64,000 nt of DNA from CAYGDP01 sp964348665 (GCA_964348665.1 CAYGDP010000009.1:117018-181017), one strand, 5' to 3'; positions 42,787 to 50,919 are shown, counted from the first letter of the stretch. A program made the numbers and translations. The notes: generated by a model from the letters alone, not told the origin.

Positions 42787-43636
42787 CAAGAAGCTTCCTT
42801 CTTATCTCTTCGCTCAAATTCCCAGCGCAGATTTCTTCGACTGGCCCGGTCATCGTCAACGCCAGTCCACCTGCCCTGAGCGGAGTCGAAGGGTCCCCAA
42901 TCTCAATATCCAGATTGCCGCCTTCCATTTCCACGGTGACATGATTGTCCACGTGTCCTTTGTGGTGACACGCCGCGGCGACAGCGCACGAACTCGATCC
43001 AGAGGCGAGCGTGTGTCCCGCGCCGCGCTCCCAAATGAGTGCACGCACAGCGTTGCGCGTGCGAACCTGCGCAAACTGAACATTCGTGCGGTTTGGAAAC
43101 GCTTTGTGATTCTCGATCAGCGGCCCGAGCCGGAAGAAATCCACTTTCGCCAAATCCGGCACGATGGTGACACAATGCGGATTGCCAACGGAGAGTGCGA
43201 CGATCTTCAATTTCTTGCCGCCGACTTCCAACGTTGTAAGATTATTATTGATGACCGCATTGCCCATGTCCACTCGCGCGGCGATCACTCGGTTTTTCTT
43301 GACCATCAATCTGGCATACACAAGGCCGCCGAGTGTTTGCACGGTAAACTCGGTTTTTTTCGTGTAGCCATGGTGATAAAGGAACTGCGCGAAGATGCGC
43401 AGACCGTTCCCGCTCTTCTCGGCTTCGCTGCCGTCAGGATTCCAGATTTTCAGAGAGAAGTCAGCTTTGCGCGTCGGTTTTGTCATTTCGAGAACACCAT
43501 CGCTGCCGACACCGACGTGGCGGTCACAAATCAGTTTGGCGCGCGCGGGCGTCATCGGAAAGCCCAGGCGCGCGGGGTCAACGACCAGATAGTCGTTGCC
43601 GAGACCATGCGAGCGGACAAAATCGAATTTCACCAT
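42773..43636 (-). CDS. dapF: Diaminopimelate epimerase homolog with both catalytic Cys replaced by Ser
   Basis: A 287-residue protein with the DapF fold: GLGNDYLVVD (residue 11 on), GSDGVLEM, NPDGSEAEKSGNGLRIFAQF and WERGAGHTLASGSSSCAVAA. DapF normally has Cys at both active-site positions (CGNGAR and ACGSGA). Here they are Ser75 and Ser212, with a non-aligned Cys at 217. It may be a divergent active subfamily, a racemase of another substrate, or inactive. Residues 248-257 (GDPSTPLRAG) are repeat-encoded. It starts at ATG 43636, 8 nt after its -10 box. Confidence 0.8.
   Translation of the reverse strand: MVKFDFVRSHGLGNDYLVVDPARLGFPMTPARAKLICDRHVGVGSDGVLEMTKPTRKADFSLKIWNPDGSEAEKSGNGLRIFAQFLYHHGYTKKTEFTVQTLGGLVYARLMVKKNRVIAARVDMGNAVINNNLTTLEVGGKKLKIVALSVGNPHCVTIVPDLAKVDFFRLGPLIENHKAFPNRTNVQFAQVRTRNAVRALIWERGAGHTLASGSSSCAVAAACHHKGHVDNHVTVEMEGGNLDIEIGDPSTPLRAGGLALTMTGPVEEICAGNLSEEIRRKLLGLSS
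42866..42898. repeat. CCTGCCCTGAGCGGAGTCGA repeat inside dapF
   Basis: CCACCTGCCCTGAGCGGAGT followed by CGAAGGGTCCCC is a known style of dispersed repeat (a relative of the CTGAGCG family nearby). On the coding strand it gives GDPSTPLRAGG without breaking the frame. Confidence 0.75.
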
Positions 43637-43644
43637 TGCTCGCG

Positions 43645-43673
43645 ACGATAGCACGGCTATGTCGTACCTGCAA
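43645..43673 (-). promoter_or_regulatory. dapF promoter (leaderless)
   Basis: On the minus strand, TTGCAG (43673-43668), 17 bp, TATCGT (43650-43645), ending 8 nt before the ATG at 43636. Confidence 0.5.
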
Positions 43674-43674
43674 C

Positions 43675-43703
43675 TTGCCGCGTCGTAACATCGGTGGTAT
43701 TGT
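43675..43703 (+). promoter_or_regulatory. hemB promoter (near-leaderless)
   Basis: TTGCCG (43675-43680), 17 bp, TATTGT (43698-43703), ending 8 nt before the ATG at 43712. It lies back to back with the dapF promoter. Confidence 0.45.
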
Positions 43704-43711
43704 TCCCGCGC

Positions 43712-44719
43712 ATGAAGTTTCCCATCACACGCCCTCGGCGCCTGCGCAAGAGCGCCGGCTTGCGCGCTCTAGTGCGCGAGACGGATCTGTCCGTCAGCAA
43801 CCTCGTCGCCCCGCTCTTCGTCCGTCCCGGCAAAGGCGAGCGTCGTCCCATCAGCTCCATGCCCGGTCAGTTCCAATTATCGGTGGATGAGTTGGTCAAG
43901 GAGGCGAGAGAACTGTCTGTGGTAAAAGTGCCCGCCGTCATCCTCTTCGGGATCCCTGATAAAAAAGACGAGCAAGCCAGTGGGGCGTATGACCCGAACG
44001 GCGTCGTGCAACAGGCCGTCCGCGCGTTGAAGAAAGAACTGCCCGAACTGGTGGTGATCACTGACGTTTGTCTATGCGAATACATGAGCCATGGACATTG
44101 TGGAGTCGTCAGGAAGTCCAAAGTCCACAGTTCAGAGTCCAAAGTCGAATTTGACATTGATAATGACTCCACGTTGCATTTGCTCGCACAGACGGCGCTC
44201 TCCCACGCGCAGGCGGGAGCAGACATCGTCGCGCCAAGCGACATGATGGATGGACGCGTGGGTGCGATTCGTCGCGCGCTGGACGAGAACGGGTTTGCCG
44301 ATACGCCGATTCTTTCGTACGCGGCCAAGTTCGCGTCTGCCTTCTACGGCCCGTTCCGCGAAGCCGCCGAGTCGCCGCCGCAGTTCGGCGATCGCAAAAC
44401 CTACCAGATGGATTTCGCCAATGCGGACGAAGCCTTGCGCGAAGTGGCGCTCGACCTCGACGAAGGCGCAGACATGGTGATGATTAAGCCCGCGCTCGGT
44501 TATGGAGACATCATTTGGCGCGTCAAAGAAAAATTCCGCGTGCCCGTCGCGGTCTATAACGTCAGCGGCGAATACGCGATGCTCAAGGCAGCCGCACAAA
44601 ACGGGTGGTTGGACGAAAAAGCCGCCGCGTTAGAAATTCTCACCGGCTTCAAGCGCGCCGGCGCAGATTTGATTTTTACCTATTGGGCCAAGGACGCGGC
44701 GGGGTGGTTAGGGTCATAA
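43712..44719 (+). CDS. hemB: Porphobilinogen synthase (delta-aminolevulinate dehydratase)
   Basis: A 335-residue enzyme. The metal-site cysteines Cys120, Cys122 and Cys130 lie in DVCLCEYMSHGHCG. The Schiff-base lysines are Lys206 (AAKFASAFYGPFR) and Lys259 (MIKPALGYGD). The SDMMDGRVGAIR motif is present. It condenses two 5-aminolevulinate molecules to porphobilinogen in haem synthesis. Directly after the Cys cluster, residues 134-146 (RKSKVHSSESKVE) are an insertion translated from a repeat. It lies in the segment that leads to the DNDSTLHLLA helix. Confidence 0.95.
   Translation: MKFPITRPRRLRKSAGLRALVRETDLSVSNLVAPLFVRPGKGERRPISSMPGQFQLSVDELVKEARELSVVKVPAVILFGIPDKKDEQASGAYDPNGVVQQAVRALKKELPELVVITDVCLCEYMSHGHCGVVRKSKVHSSESKVEFDIDNDSTLHLLAQTALSHAQAGADIVAPSDMMDGRVGAIRRALDENGFADTPILSYAAKFASAFYGPFREAAESPPQFGDRKTYQMDFANADEALREVALDLDEGADMVMIKPALGYGDIIWRVKEKFRVPVAVYNVSGEYAMLKAAAQNGWLDEKAAALEILTGFKRAGADLIFTYWAKDAAGWLGS
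44112..44148. repeat. AGTCCAAAGTCCACAGTTCA repeat inside hemB
   Basis: Tandem imperfect 10-12 nt units (AGTCCAAAGTCC, ACAGTTCAGAGTCC, AAAGTC) encode the RKSKVHSSESKVE insert. This type of run is otherwise an intergenic low-complexity repeat. Confidence 0.75.
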
Positions 44720-44791
44720 TCGTATTTGCCACGAAAAGTCACAAAACGCACAAAAACTCCATCATTCCGTTCGCTTGCCGCATACAACCAA

Positions 44792-45286
44792 TTACCGCCC
44801 CATCATCTTTTTTGCGACGAGAGCGAGCAGGATGAGGAGGACGACGGCGAGACCGGCGATGACGAAGACGATGGCGGGAGGCCACTGGCGTTTGGTATCC
44901 GGAGCTTTGTGAAAACCGCTGCTGGCAGCGGCAGGCGCAGGAGAGACCGCGGCGCCGATTTCGTCGAGTCGCACCCCACTGCGCGGCGGCGGTTTGGGCG
45001 GGATGATTTCGACACGCAGACTTAACGTGCCAAGCCAGAGCTCGTCGTTATCCTGCAGGACCGCATCCATGATCTTGTCCGAATTACGGCGGGTGCCGTT
45101 GGTTGAGCCGAGATCTCGAATGGTGAGGTGCTCGCCCTCGACAAAAATCTCCGCGTGATTGGAGCTGATCGAGCCATCGGACAGGATGATGGTATTGCCT
45201 TCTGCGCGGCCGAGTGTATTGAGGCCTTCGTGCAGTTCGAACGCTTTGCCTTTATCGTCGCCTTTTCGAATGATGAGTCGCGGCAT
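44792..45286 (-). CDS. FHA-domain membrane protein
   Basis: A 164-residue protein. The FHA domain (LNTLGRAEGNTIILSDGSIS, SSNHAEIF, LTIRDLGSTNGTRRN) occupies residues 1-90. A proline-rich linker (IIPPKPPPRSGVRLDEIG) and one C-terminal helix (PPAIVFVIAGLAVVLLILLA) follow. FHA domains bind phosphothreonine. No kinase gene is adjacent. It is paralogous to 45343-45732, with which it shares the IPPxPPPRxGxRxDxIG linker. A promoter TTGACC-N18-TAGAAA lies 10 nt upstream of the start. Confidence 0.9.
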   Translation of the reverse strand: MPRLIIRKGDDKGKAFELHEGLNTLGRAEGNTIILSDGSISSNHAEIFVEGEHLTIRDLGSTNGTRRNSDKIMDAVLQDNDELWLGTLSLRVEIIPPKPPPRSGVRLDEIGAAVSPAPAAASSGFHKAPDTKRQWPPAIVFVIAGLAVVLLILLALVAKKMMGR

Positions 45287-45342
45287 GGTGGGTGGCTTTC
45301 TACAAAAAACTCTGTATCGCGGTCAATGCGGAAGCGCGTGTG

Positions 45343-45732
45343 TTATTCCTTCGTTTTGAACACCGTGCTGACTTTGTCGGGTGACGGTGATTGCGCCACG
45401 CCAATCTGATCGGCGCGGATTCCACCGCGCGGAGGCGGCCGGGGCGGGCTGACTTGGTATACAAAAGGTATGATGCCAAACATGATTTGGTCGCCTTCGA
45501 GCAATTCCGCTTCTTGCACTTTGCGTCCGCCGATGCGCGTACCGTTGGTCGAACCAAGATCGCGCACGGTCACGCGTTTGCCGGCTACGACGATTTCGGC
45601 GTGATGCGAACTGACGGAAGCGTCGTCGATCTTAATGGCATTATCGTCAGAACGACCGACACGATTCTGGCCTTCTTTCAATTGGAAGGCTTTGCCTTTT
45701 TCGTCGCCTTGATTGAGAACCAGTCGTGGCAT
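45343..45732 (-). CDS. FHA-domain protein
   Basis: A 129-residue protein. The FHA domain has GRSDDNAIKIDDASVSSHHA and VTVRDLGSTNGTRIGGRKVQ, and the same proline-rich tail as its neighbour (SPPRPPPRGGIRADQIGVAQ), but no membrane helix. The start at 45732 lies 7 nt after the -10 box. The pair may be a duplicated phosphothreonine reader. Confidence 0.9.
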   Translation of the reverse strand: MPRLVLNQGDEKGKAFQLKEGQNRVGRSDDNAIKIDDASVSSHHAEIVVAGKRVTVRDLGSTNGTRIGGRKVQEAELLEGDQIMFGIIPFVYQVSPPRPPPRGGIRADQIGVAQSPSPDKVSTVFKTKE

Positions 45733-45739
45733 GGCAGGG

Positions 45740-45768
45740 AAATTACAGAATCGCACCGGCGGGGTCAA
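45740..45768 (-). promoter_or_regulatory. Promoter of the FHA gene (leaderless)
   Basis: On the minus strand, TTGACC (45768-45763), 17 bp, TAATTT (45745-45740), then 7 nt to the ATG at 45732. Confidence 0.6.
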
Positions 45769-45839
45769 TGCCGAAGCGGATACATCCGCCAGACGGCGCT
45801 CGGACTTGTCCGCCTATGGCGGAGGACGCCACTACATTA

Positions 45840-47015
45840 TTATCCACGCTTTTCAATCAGCGCGCGGAACTCGGCGAAGAGATAACTTGGATCGTGCGGA
45901 CCAGGACTGGCTTCAGGATGATATTGGACGGAAAAGATCGGCAGCTTTTTGTGACGCATCCCTTCCACCGTGCCATCGTTCAGATTCGTCTGCGTGATTT
46001 CGACATCGTCCGGGAGCGATTTCGGATCCACCGCAAAACCGTGGTTCTGGGAAGTGATCAGCACTTTTCCGCTCGGCACATCTTTGACGGGTTGATTGCC
46101 GCCGCGATGACCGAACTTGAGTTTGAACGTCGTTCCCCCAAAAGCATGGCCGAGAATTTGATGGCCGAGACAAATGCCGAAGATTGGAACTTTTTCTTTC
46201 ATTAAACCGTGAACGGCTTTGTGTGCGTAGGTAAGCGCGGCAGGATCGCCGGGACCGTTCGACAAAAATACTCCGCGCGGGTTGTACCGCATCACCTCGG
46301 CGGCAGTCGCGGTGGCGGGAACGACTTGCACGCGGAACCCGCGCTGGCGCAAGCGGCGCAGAATATTGAACTTCATGCCGAAATCGTAGGCCACGATCGG
46401 AATATCGGCCGATGGCAGTTTATCGCTGTAAACCATTTGCCCATCAGGCGTGCGCTCGGCTTTCCAATTACCCGAGAGTTTGTCGTCCGCGTCCCAAACA
46501 AATGGTTGTTTGTGCGTGACCTCCACGACGTAATCCACGCCGATGAGGCCGCGCCACTCTTTCGCGCGTTTCACGGCTTCGGCATCGCTGATATCTTCGG
46601 TGCTGATGCAAGCTTTCATCGCGCCGCGGGTGCGGAGATGCTTGGTTAACGCACGGGTATCCACGCCTTGGATCGCGGGGATGCCGAATTGTTCCAAATA
46701 TTGTGGCAGTGTCATCTCCGCGCGCCAATTCGATGAAATCGCCGACAACTCACGCACGACAAAACCGGCCACGTGCGGTCGCTCGCTCTCCACATCGGCG
46801 CTGTTGATACCGTAATTGCCGATGAGCGGATAGGTCATCGCGACGATCTGGCCTTTGTAGCTGGGATCGGTCAGGATTTCCTGATAGCCGGTGATCGAGG
46901 TATTAAAGACCGCCTCGCCCAGAGCGGTGGCGCGGGCGCCGAACCCGCTGCCGCGGAGGACAAAACCATCTTCGAGTGCGAGAACGGCGTTGGAGTGTGG
47001 GAGTGATGAAGTCAT
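45840..47015 (-). CDS. carA: Carbamoyl-phosphate synthase small subunit
   Basis: A 391-residue glutamine amidotransferase subunit. The N-terminal CarA domain (ALEDGFVLRGSGFGARATAL; TGYQEILTDPSYKGQIVAMT) is followed by a class I GATase with the nucleophile in PIFGICLGHQILGHAFGG and the His/Glu pair in FSVQYHPEASPGPHD. It supplies ammonia for carbamoyl phosphate. It is the last gene of the pyr operon, 66 bp after pyrC. The large subunit carB is not in the window. The ATG at 47015 avoids a repeat-derived extension (TIQPFNHSS). Confidence 0.95.
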   Translation of the reverse strand: MTSSLPHSNAVLALEDGFVLRGSGFGARATALGEAVFNTSITGYQEILTDPSYKGQIVAMTYPLIGNYGINSADVESERPHVAGFVVRELSAISSNWRAEMTLPQYLEQFGIPAIQGVDTRALTKHLRTRGAMKACISTEDISDAEAVKRAKEWRGLIGVDYVVEVTHKQPFVWDADDKLSGNWKAERTPDGQMVYSDKLPSADIPIVAYDFGMKFNILRRLRQRGFRVQVVPATATAAEVMRYNPRGVFLSNGPGDPAALTYAHKAVHGLMKEKVPIFGICLGHQILGHAFGGTTFKLKFGHRGGNQPVKDVPSGKVLITSQNHGFAVDPKSLPDDVEITQTNLNDGTVEGMRHKKLPIFSVQYHPEASPGPHDPSYLFAEFRALIEKRG

Positions 47016-47081
47016 GGAGTTGTGGGACGAATGGTTGAATGGTTGAATCGTGTTTCGCAATTTATATCCGAGAGCCATAGT

Positions 47082-48362
47082 TTACTTATCCTTCCACGCG
47101 ATTTTGCCGCCGACGATGGTGGCGACGGCGGCACCTTTGAGGGGCCAGCCGTGGAAGGGAGAATTTCGGCTTTTGCTGACGCCTTGATTTACGTCATAGG
47201 TCCATTCGTGATCGGGATCGAAAATCGTGATGTCGGCATCCGCGCCGATGCCCAGCGTTCCTTTAGGCTGGTTGATCAGCTTCGCTGGCGCAACAGTGAA
47301 TTTCTCGATCAATTGCGACATTGTCAGCACTTTCTTGCGCACGAGGTCGAGAGAGAGAGGCAGTTGCGTTTCCAGACCCAGGATGCCGAACGGCGCGTAG
47401 TCGAATTCGACTTCCTTTTCGTACGTGCAATGCGGCGCGTGATCGCTGGCAATGATTTCGAGCGTGCCGTCCGCCAAGCCTTCGAGCAACGCCTCGCGGT
47501 CGCGCTCGTCGCCGAGCGGCGGGTTCATTTTGAAATTGGTGTCATAGCCGCGAAGCGCTTCGTCGATGAGCGTAAAGTGATGCGGGGTGACTTCGCCGGT
47601 AATTTTGACACCGCGCTTCTTCGCCTCGCGGAGCAGCCGGACGCTGCCGGCGGCGCTGATGTGCTGGCAATGGACATGCCAATCGCAGAGTTCAGCGAGC
47701 AGGATGTTTCGCGCGACGATAACTTCCTCGGCGGCGCTCGGCCAACCGCGCAGGCCGAGCACAGTGCTCCAGTAGCCCTCGTGCATCACGCCATCGGTCG
47801 AGAGCGATTTATCCTGACAATGATCCATCACAGGCAACTCAAACATTTTGGCGTACTCGACGGCGCGGCGCATCAACTCGTGGTTTTGGACGCAATGACC
47901 GTCGTCGGTAATGGCGACCACACCCGCTTTCTTGAGCGAACCGATGGGGGCCATCTCTTCGCCTTTGAGTTCGCGCGTGATCGCGCCCGTCGGGAAGACG
48001 TTGATGCAACCGACTTCGCGGGCGCGCTGAAGGATGAGAGCAATGGTACCGGCGGTATCGGCGGCGGGCGAGGTGTTCGGCATGCAAACAACGCTGGTAA
48101 ATCCTCCGCGCGCCGCCGCGCGCGTGCCGGTCTCGATGGTTTCCTTAGCCGTCTGGCCAGGCTCGCGCAAGTGAACGTGAATATCAATGAGTCCAGGAGA
48201 GACGATCAGCCCGCGAGCATCAATCGTGGGAACGTCGGATGCTGGATGTTGGATGCTGGATTTATCAGCGATCTTGCCGTCTACGACATAAAGATCGGCG
48301 ACCTCGTCGCGTTTGTTCGCGGGGTCAAGGATGCGGCCATTTTTTATGATGAGCGAGTTCAT
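47082..48362 (-). CDS. pyrC: Dihydroorotase
   Basis: A 426-residue type I dihydroorotase. The metal-binding motif GLIDIHVHLREPG is near residue 57. CMPNTSPAAD, VMDHCQDKSL, HCQHISAAGS, EVTPHHFTL and IASDHAPHCTYEK are all present. It closes carbamoyl aspartate to dihydroorotate. Residues 34-45 (KSSIQHPASDVP), between the first beta strands and the metal site, are repeat-encoded. The start at 48362 overlaps the stop of the C39 peptidase gene (ATGA). Confidence 0.95.
   Translation of the reverse strand: MNSLIIKNGRILDPANKRDEVADLYVVDGKIADKSSIQHPASDVPTIDARGLIVSPGLIDIHVHLREPGQTAKETIETGTRAAARGGFTSVVCMPNTSPAADTAGTIALILQRAREVGCINVFPTGAITRELKGEEMAPIGSLKKAGVVAITDDGHCVQNHELMRRAVEYAKMFELPVMDHCQDKSLSTDGVMHEGYWSTVLGLRGWPSAAEEVIVARNILLAELCDWHVHCQHISAAGSVRLLREAKKRGVKITGEVTPHHFTLIDEALRGYDTNFKMNPPLGDERDREALLEGLADGTLEIIASDHAPHCTYEKEVEFDYAPFGILGLETQLPLSLDLVRKKVLTMSQLIEKFTVAPAKLINQPKGTLGIGADADITIFDPDHEWTYDVNQGVSKSRNSPFHGWPLKGAAVATIVGGKIAWKDK
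48234..48266. repeat. GGATGCTGGATGTTGGATGC repeat inside pyrC
   Basis: Three imperfect copies of a GGATGCT/GGATGTT heptamer run occur in the coding sequence and add the KSSIQHPASDVP segment near the N-terminus of dihydroorotase. Confidence 0.75.
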
Positions 48363-49291
48363 TTTTGGTGTCGAAACAGATAAACAATTCCGTCCGCGTT
48401 CTCCAGCCAGCAGCGATAAATGTCTTGTCGCAGATAAATGCGGCGGACACTTTCGGACTTTTCGGGATTCGCGGCGGGGTCGTTGACGACCACGTCGCCG
48501 TTGCCCGTGAAACCGACCACGACGAGTAGATGGCCGTCGCTCGATGAAACCGCAGCATCGGTCAGTTCGCCTTTCGCCCAACGAATCGAAATGATCACCG
48601 GACGACCCGCGGTAATTTCGCCTTCTAGTTCTTCGAGCGACGAAAATCGTTCGACGAACGACTCGACGTTTTTCGGGCGGAGCGCCTGGCAGGCAAATGC
48701 CGTGTTGAATGGCCAGTTCCCATAGATGCCCGCGCCCGCGTCGTACACGCCCTTGCAAACTTCGGTTGTCGGCAAATTCACGCCGTAAAACTCCATCACC
48801 ATCGCCACGGAAGTTGGGCTGCAAATCTTGCCGCGAATTTTCGTGTCTTCAACCATTTGCGACCGCTGCGGCACAGGCAACACTTTGCCCCACACAGGTG
48901 AGCGATTCGATGCAAACGGTTTGCGGTCATCGCGGCGATAGGTCATGACTTTCACAGAGGGATTCGCTTTACTGACGCGATACTGAAACTCTGTGGCCAG
49001 CGGCGGCTGGATCCGCATGACATCAATCTCAACCGCAACGCCATCGCGAGGCTGACTTTTGATACTGCCTTCGCAGAATTGTCCGAGCGAAAACCACGGC
49101 GAAACTATTCCCTCACGCTTGACACGCAACTCGACTTCGACACCCGCGCCGTCCACCGACGCGACTGCGGAATCGAACGGTTCTCGCTCGATCCATTCCG
49201 ACTCGATTGGGGTGTCGTTTCTCATGGTTGCACACCCGCTAGTCGTAAAGACGAGGATGAGCAAAAGTGGAATTGTTTGGTCATTGGTCAT
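48359..49291 (-). CDS. C39-like peptidase, lipoprotein
   Basis: A 310-residue protein. The lipoprotein signal MTNDQTIPLLLILVFTTSGC gives Cys20 as the lipidated residue. The C-terminal half has a papain-like C39 core: KICSPTSVAMVMEFYG (nucleophile Cys), SSDGHLLVVVGFTGNGD (His) and VVVNDPAA (Asn/Asp). It probably acts at the outer face of a membrane. It is encoded between pyrB and pyrC, although it has no evident pyrimidine role. Its stop overlaps the pyrC start by 4 bases. Confidence 0.88.
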   Translation of the reverse strand: MTNDQTIPLLLILVFTTSGCATMRNDTPIESEWIEREPFDSAVASVDGAGVEVELRVKREGIVSPWFSLGQFCEGSIKSQPRDGVAVEIDVMRIQPPLATEFQYRVSKANPSVKVMTYRRDDRKPFASNRSPVWGKVLPVPQRSQMVEDTKIRGKICSPTSVAMVMEFYGVNLPTTEVCKGVYDAGAGIYGNWPFNTAFACQALRPKNVESFVERFSSLEELEGEITAGRPVIISIRWAKGELTDAAVSSSDGHLLVVVGFTGNGDVVVNDPAANPEKSESVRRIYLRQDIYRCWLENADGIVYLFRHQK

Positions 49292-49304
49292 TCGGTAGGT
49301 TTTT

Positions 49305-49425
49305 GGAGTGCGCCAGCTTGCTGGCGCTTTGGGTAGTCCCGCCTTGGCGGGACGAGGAAGAATTTCGGGCAGCAAGCTGCCCGATGGAAAAGCGGGAGCA
49401 AGCTCCCGCACTCCAAAGCTGAATC
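49305..49425. repeat. Tandem AGCTTGCT-core hairpins between pyrB and the C39 gene
   Basis: GCCAGCTTGCTGGC, GTCCCGCCTTGGCGGGAC, GGGCAGCAAGCTGCCC and GCGGGAGCAAGCTCCCGC follow each other, bounded by TTTGGAGTGC and GCACTCCAAAG. The outer sequences and the last hairpin are shared with 27985-28110, and the stems of the others differ. Confidence 0.85.
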
Positions 49426-49438
49426 CATCGATTCGATT

Positions 49439-50386
49439 TCATGTGGCATTGACCTCCTGTGGACCTTTGCCACCCGAACACAAATACAACACGGCCATAC
49501 GAACGGCGAGGCCGTTGGTAACCTGCTCCAAAATCACGCTGCGCGGGCTGTCGGCTATTTCACTATCAATCTCGACGCCGCGATTGATCGGCCCGGGATG
49601 CATGATGAGCGCGTCGGGTTTGGTTCGCGCGAACCGCTCCTTGTTCAGGCCGAAGACGGCGGTATATTCACCGATGGACGGGAACGCGGTGGCGCGCTGG
49701 CGCTCGTGCTGGATTCGTAGAAGATTGATCACGTCGGCGTCAGCAATGGCTTCATCTACATTGTTGGTTACCTTGCATCCGAGTTGTTCGAACGCCCGAG
49801 GCACGAGCGTCGATGGCCCACACAAAGTTACTTTTGCGCCCATCTTGATGAGCAGCCAGATATTGGAGCGGGCGACGCGAGAGTAAAGGATGTCCCCCAG
49901 AATGGTGACGCGCAGACCTTCCAATTTCCCTTTCTTCTCGCGGATTGTAAATGCATCCAGAAGCGCTTGCGTGGGATGTTCGTGCGCGCCGTCGCCCGCA
50001 TTGATTACACACGCTTTCAGCCGATCGGAGAGGAATTTCGGCGCACCCGCCGCACTGTGACGAATCACGATGAAATCGGCATTCATCGCTTCGAGGTTGC
50101 GCGCCGTGTCCTTGAGGGTTTCGCCCTTTGTAATCGAGGAGGTTGTGGCGGTGATGTTGATGACATCGGCGGAGAGACGGTGGGCGGCCAACTCGAAGGT
50201 CGTTCGGGTGCGCGTGGAGGGTTCGACGAAGAGGTTGACAACGGTCTTGCCGCGCAGGGACGGCACCTTTTTGATTTCCCGCTCGCCGACTTGCTTGAAG
50301 GCAACGGCGGTATCCAGCACCAGAGTGATTTCGTCGGCGCTCAATTCTTCGATCGTGAGCAAATCTTTTCGGGTCCAGGTTTTCAT
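49439..50386 (-). CDS. pyrB: Aspartate carbamoyltransferase catalytic subunit
   Basis: A 315-residue enzyme. The carbamoyl-phosphate motif FVEPSTRTRTTFELAAHRL is near residue 50. HSAAGAPKFL, GDGAHEHPTQALLDAFTIRE, the VTILGDILYSRVARSNIWLL segment and the aspartate-binding region near MHPGPINRGVEI are all typical. It forms carbamoyl aspartate. No pyrI regulatory subunit is seen. The start overlaps the pyrR stop by 4 bases. Confidence 0.97.
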   Translation of the reverse strand: MKTWTRKDLLTIEELSADEITLVLDTAVAFKQVGEREIKKVPSLRGKTVVNLFVEPSTRTRTTFELAAHRLSADVINITATTSSITKGETLKDTARNLEAMNADFIVIRHSAAGAPKFLSDRLKACVINAGDGAHEHPTQALLDAFTIREKKGKLEGLRVTILGDILYSRVARSNIWLLIKMGAKVTLCGPSTLVPRAFEQLGCKVTNNVDEAIADADVINLLRIQHERQRATAFPSIGEYTAVFGLNKERFARTKPDALIMHPGPINRGVEIDSEIADSPRSVILEQVTNGLAVRMAVLYLCSGGKGPQEVNAT

Positions 50387-50919
50387 TTCTCGATCACCAC
50401 CTCGTCGTTCCCGTCGGATTCTTTCAAATGGACACGCACTTTCTCGGTTGCGGCAGTCGGGACGTTTTTGCCAACGTAATCGGCACGGATCGGAAGTTCA
50501 CGATGGCCGCGATCCACCAATACGGCGAGTTGAATGCGACGAGGGCGGCCATAATCGAGCAGTTCCTCCATCGCGGCGCGGCAGGAACGGCCGGTGTACA
50601 ACACGTCATCCACGATGACGATGTTTTTATCCTTCACGTCGAAGGGAATTTTCGATCCTCGAACGGGCGGCGGCGCGGCGCGCTGGGCGAGATCGTCCCG
50701 ATGCATTGCAGTATCAATCTCCGCCGTTGGAATTGTTGCTCCGACGATTGCTTCGATTTTCACCGCGAGCCGATGGGCGATGTATACCCCGCGCGATTGG
50801 ACGCCGACCAGCGCGAGACCGTCGGCGGCGGGGTTTTGCTCAATGATCTCATGCGCCATCCGCGAGAGGGCGCGCTCGATTGCGGCGGGGTCGAGGATTT
50901 TGGTGGAGGCCGCGGTCAT
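50383..50919 (-). CDS. pyrR: PyrR regulatory protein / uracil phosphoribosyltransferase
   Basis: A 178-residue PRPP-binding protein. The PRTase motif NIVIVDDVLYTGRSCRAAME is near residue 98. VGVQSRGVYIAHRLAVKIEA and the C-terminal VLVDRGHRELPIRADYVGKN are diagnostic of PyrR. It binds the UMP-sensitive anti-antiterminator in pyr mRNA. A matching RNA site lies in its own leader (51045-51067). It starts at 50919 with the Shine-Dalgarno GGAGGTG. Confidence 0.97.
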   Translation of the reverse strand: MTAASTKILDPAAIERALSRMAHEIIEQNPAADGLALVGVQSRGVYIAHRLAVKIEAIVGATIPTAEIDTAMHRDDLAQRAAPPPVRGSKIPFDVKDKNIVIVDDVLYTGRSCRAAMEELLDYGRPRRIQLAVLVDRGHRELPIRADYVGKNVPTAATEKVRVHLKESDGNDEVVIEK

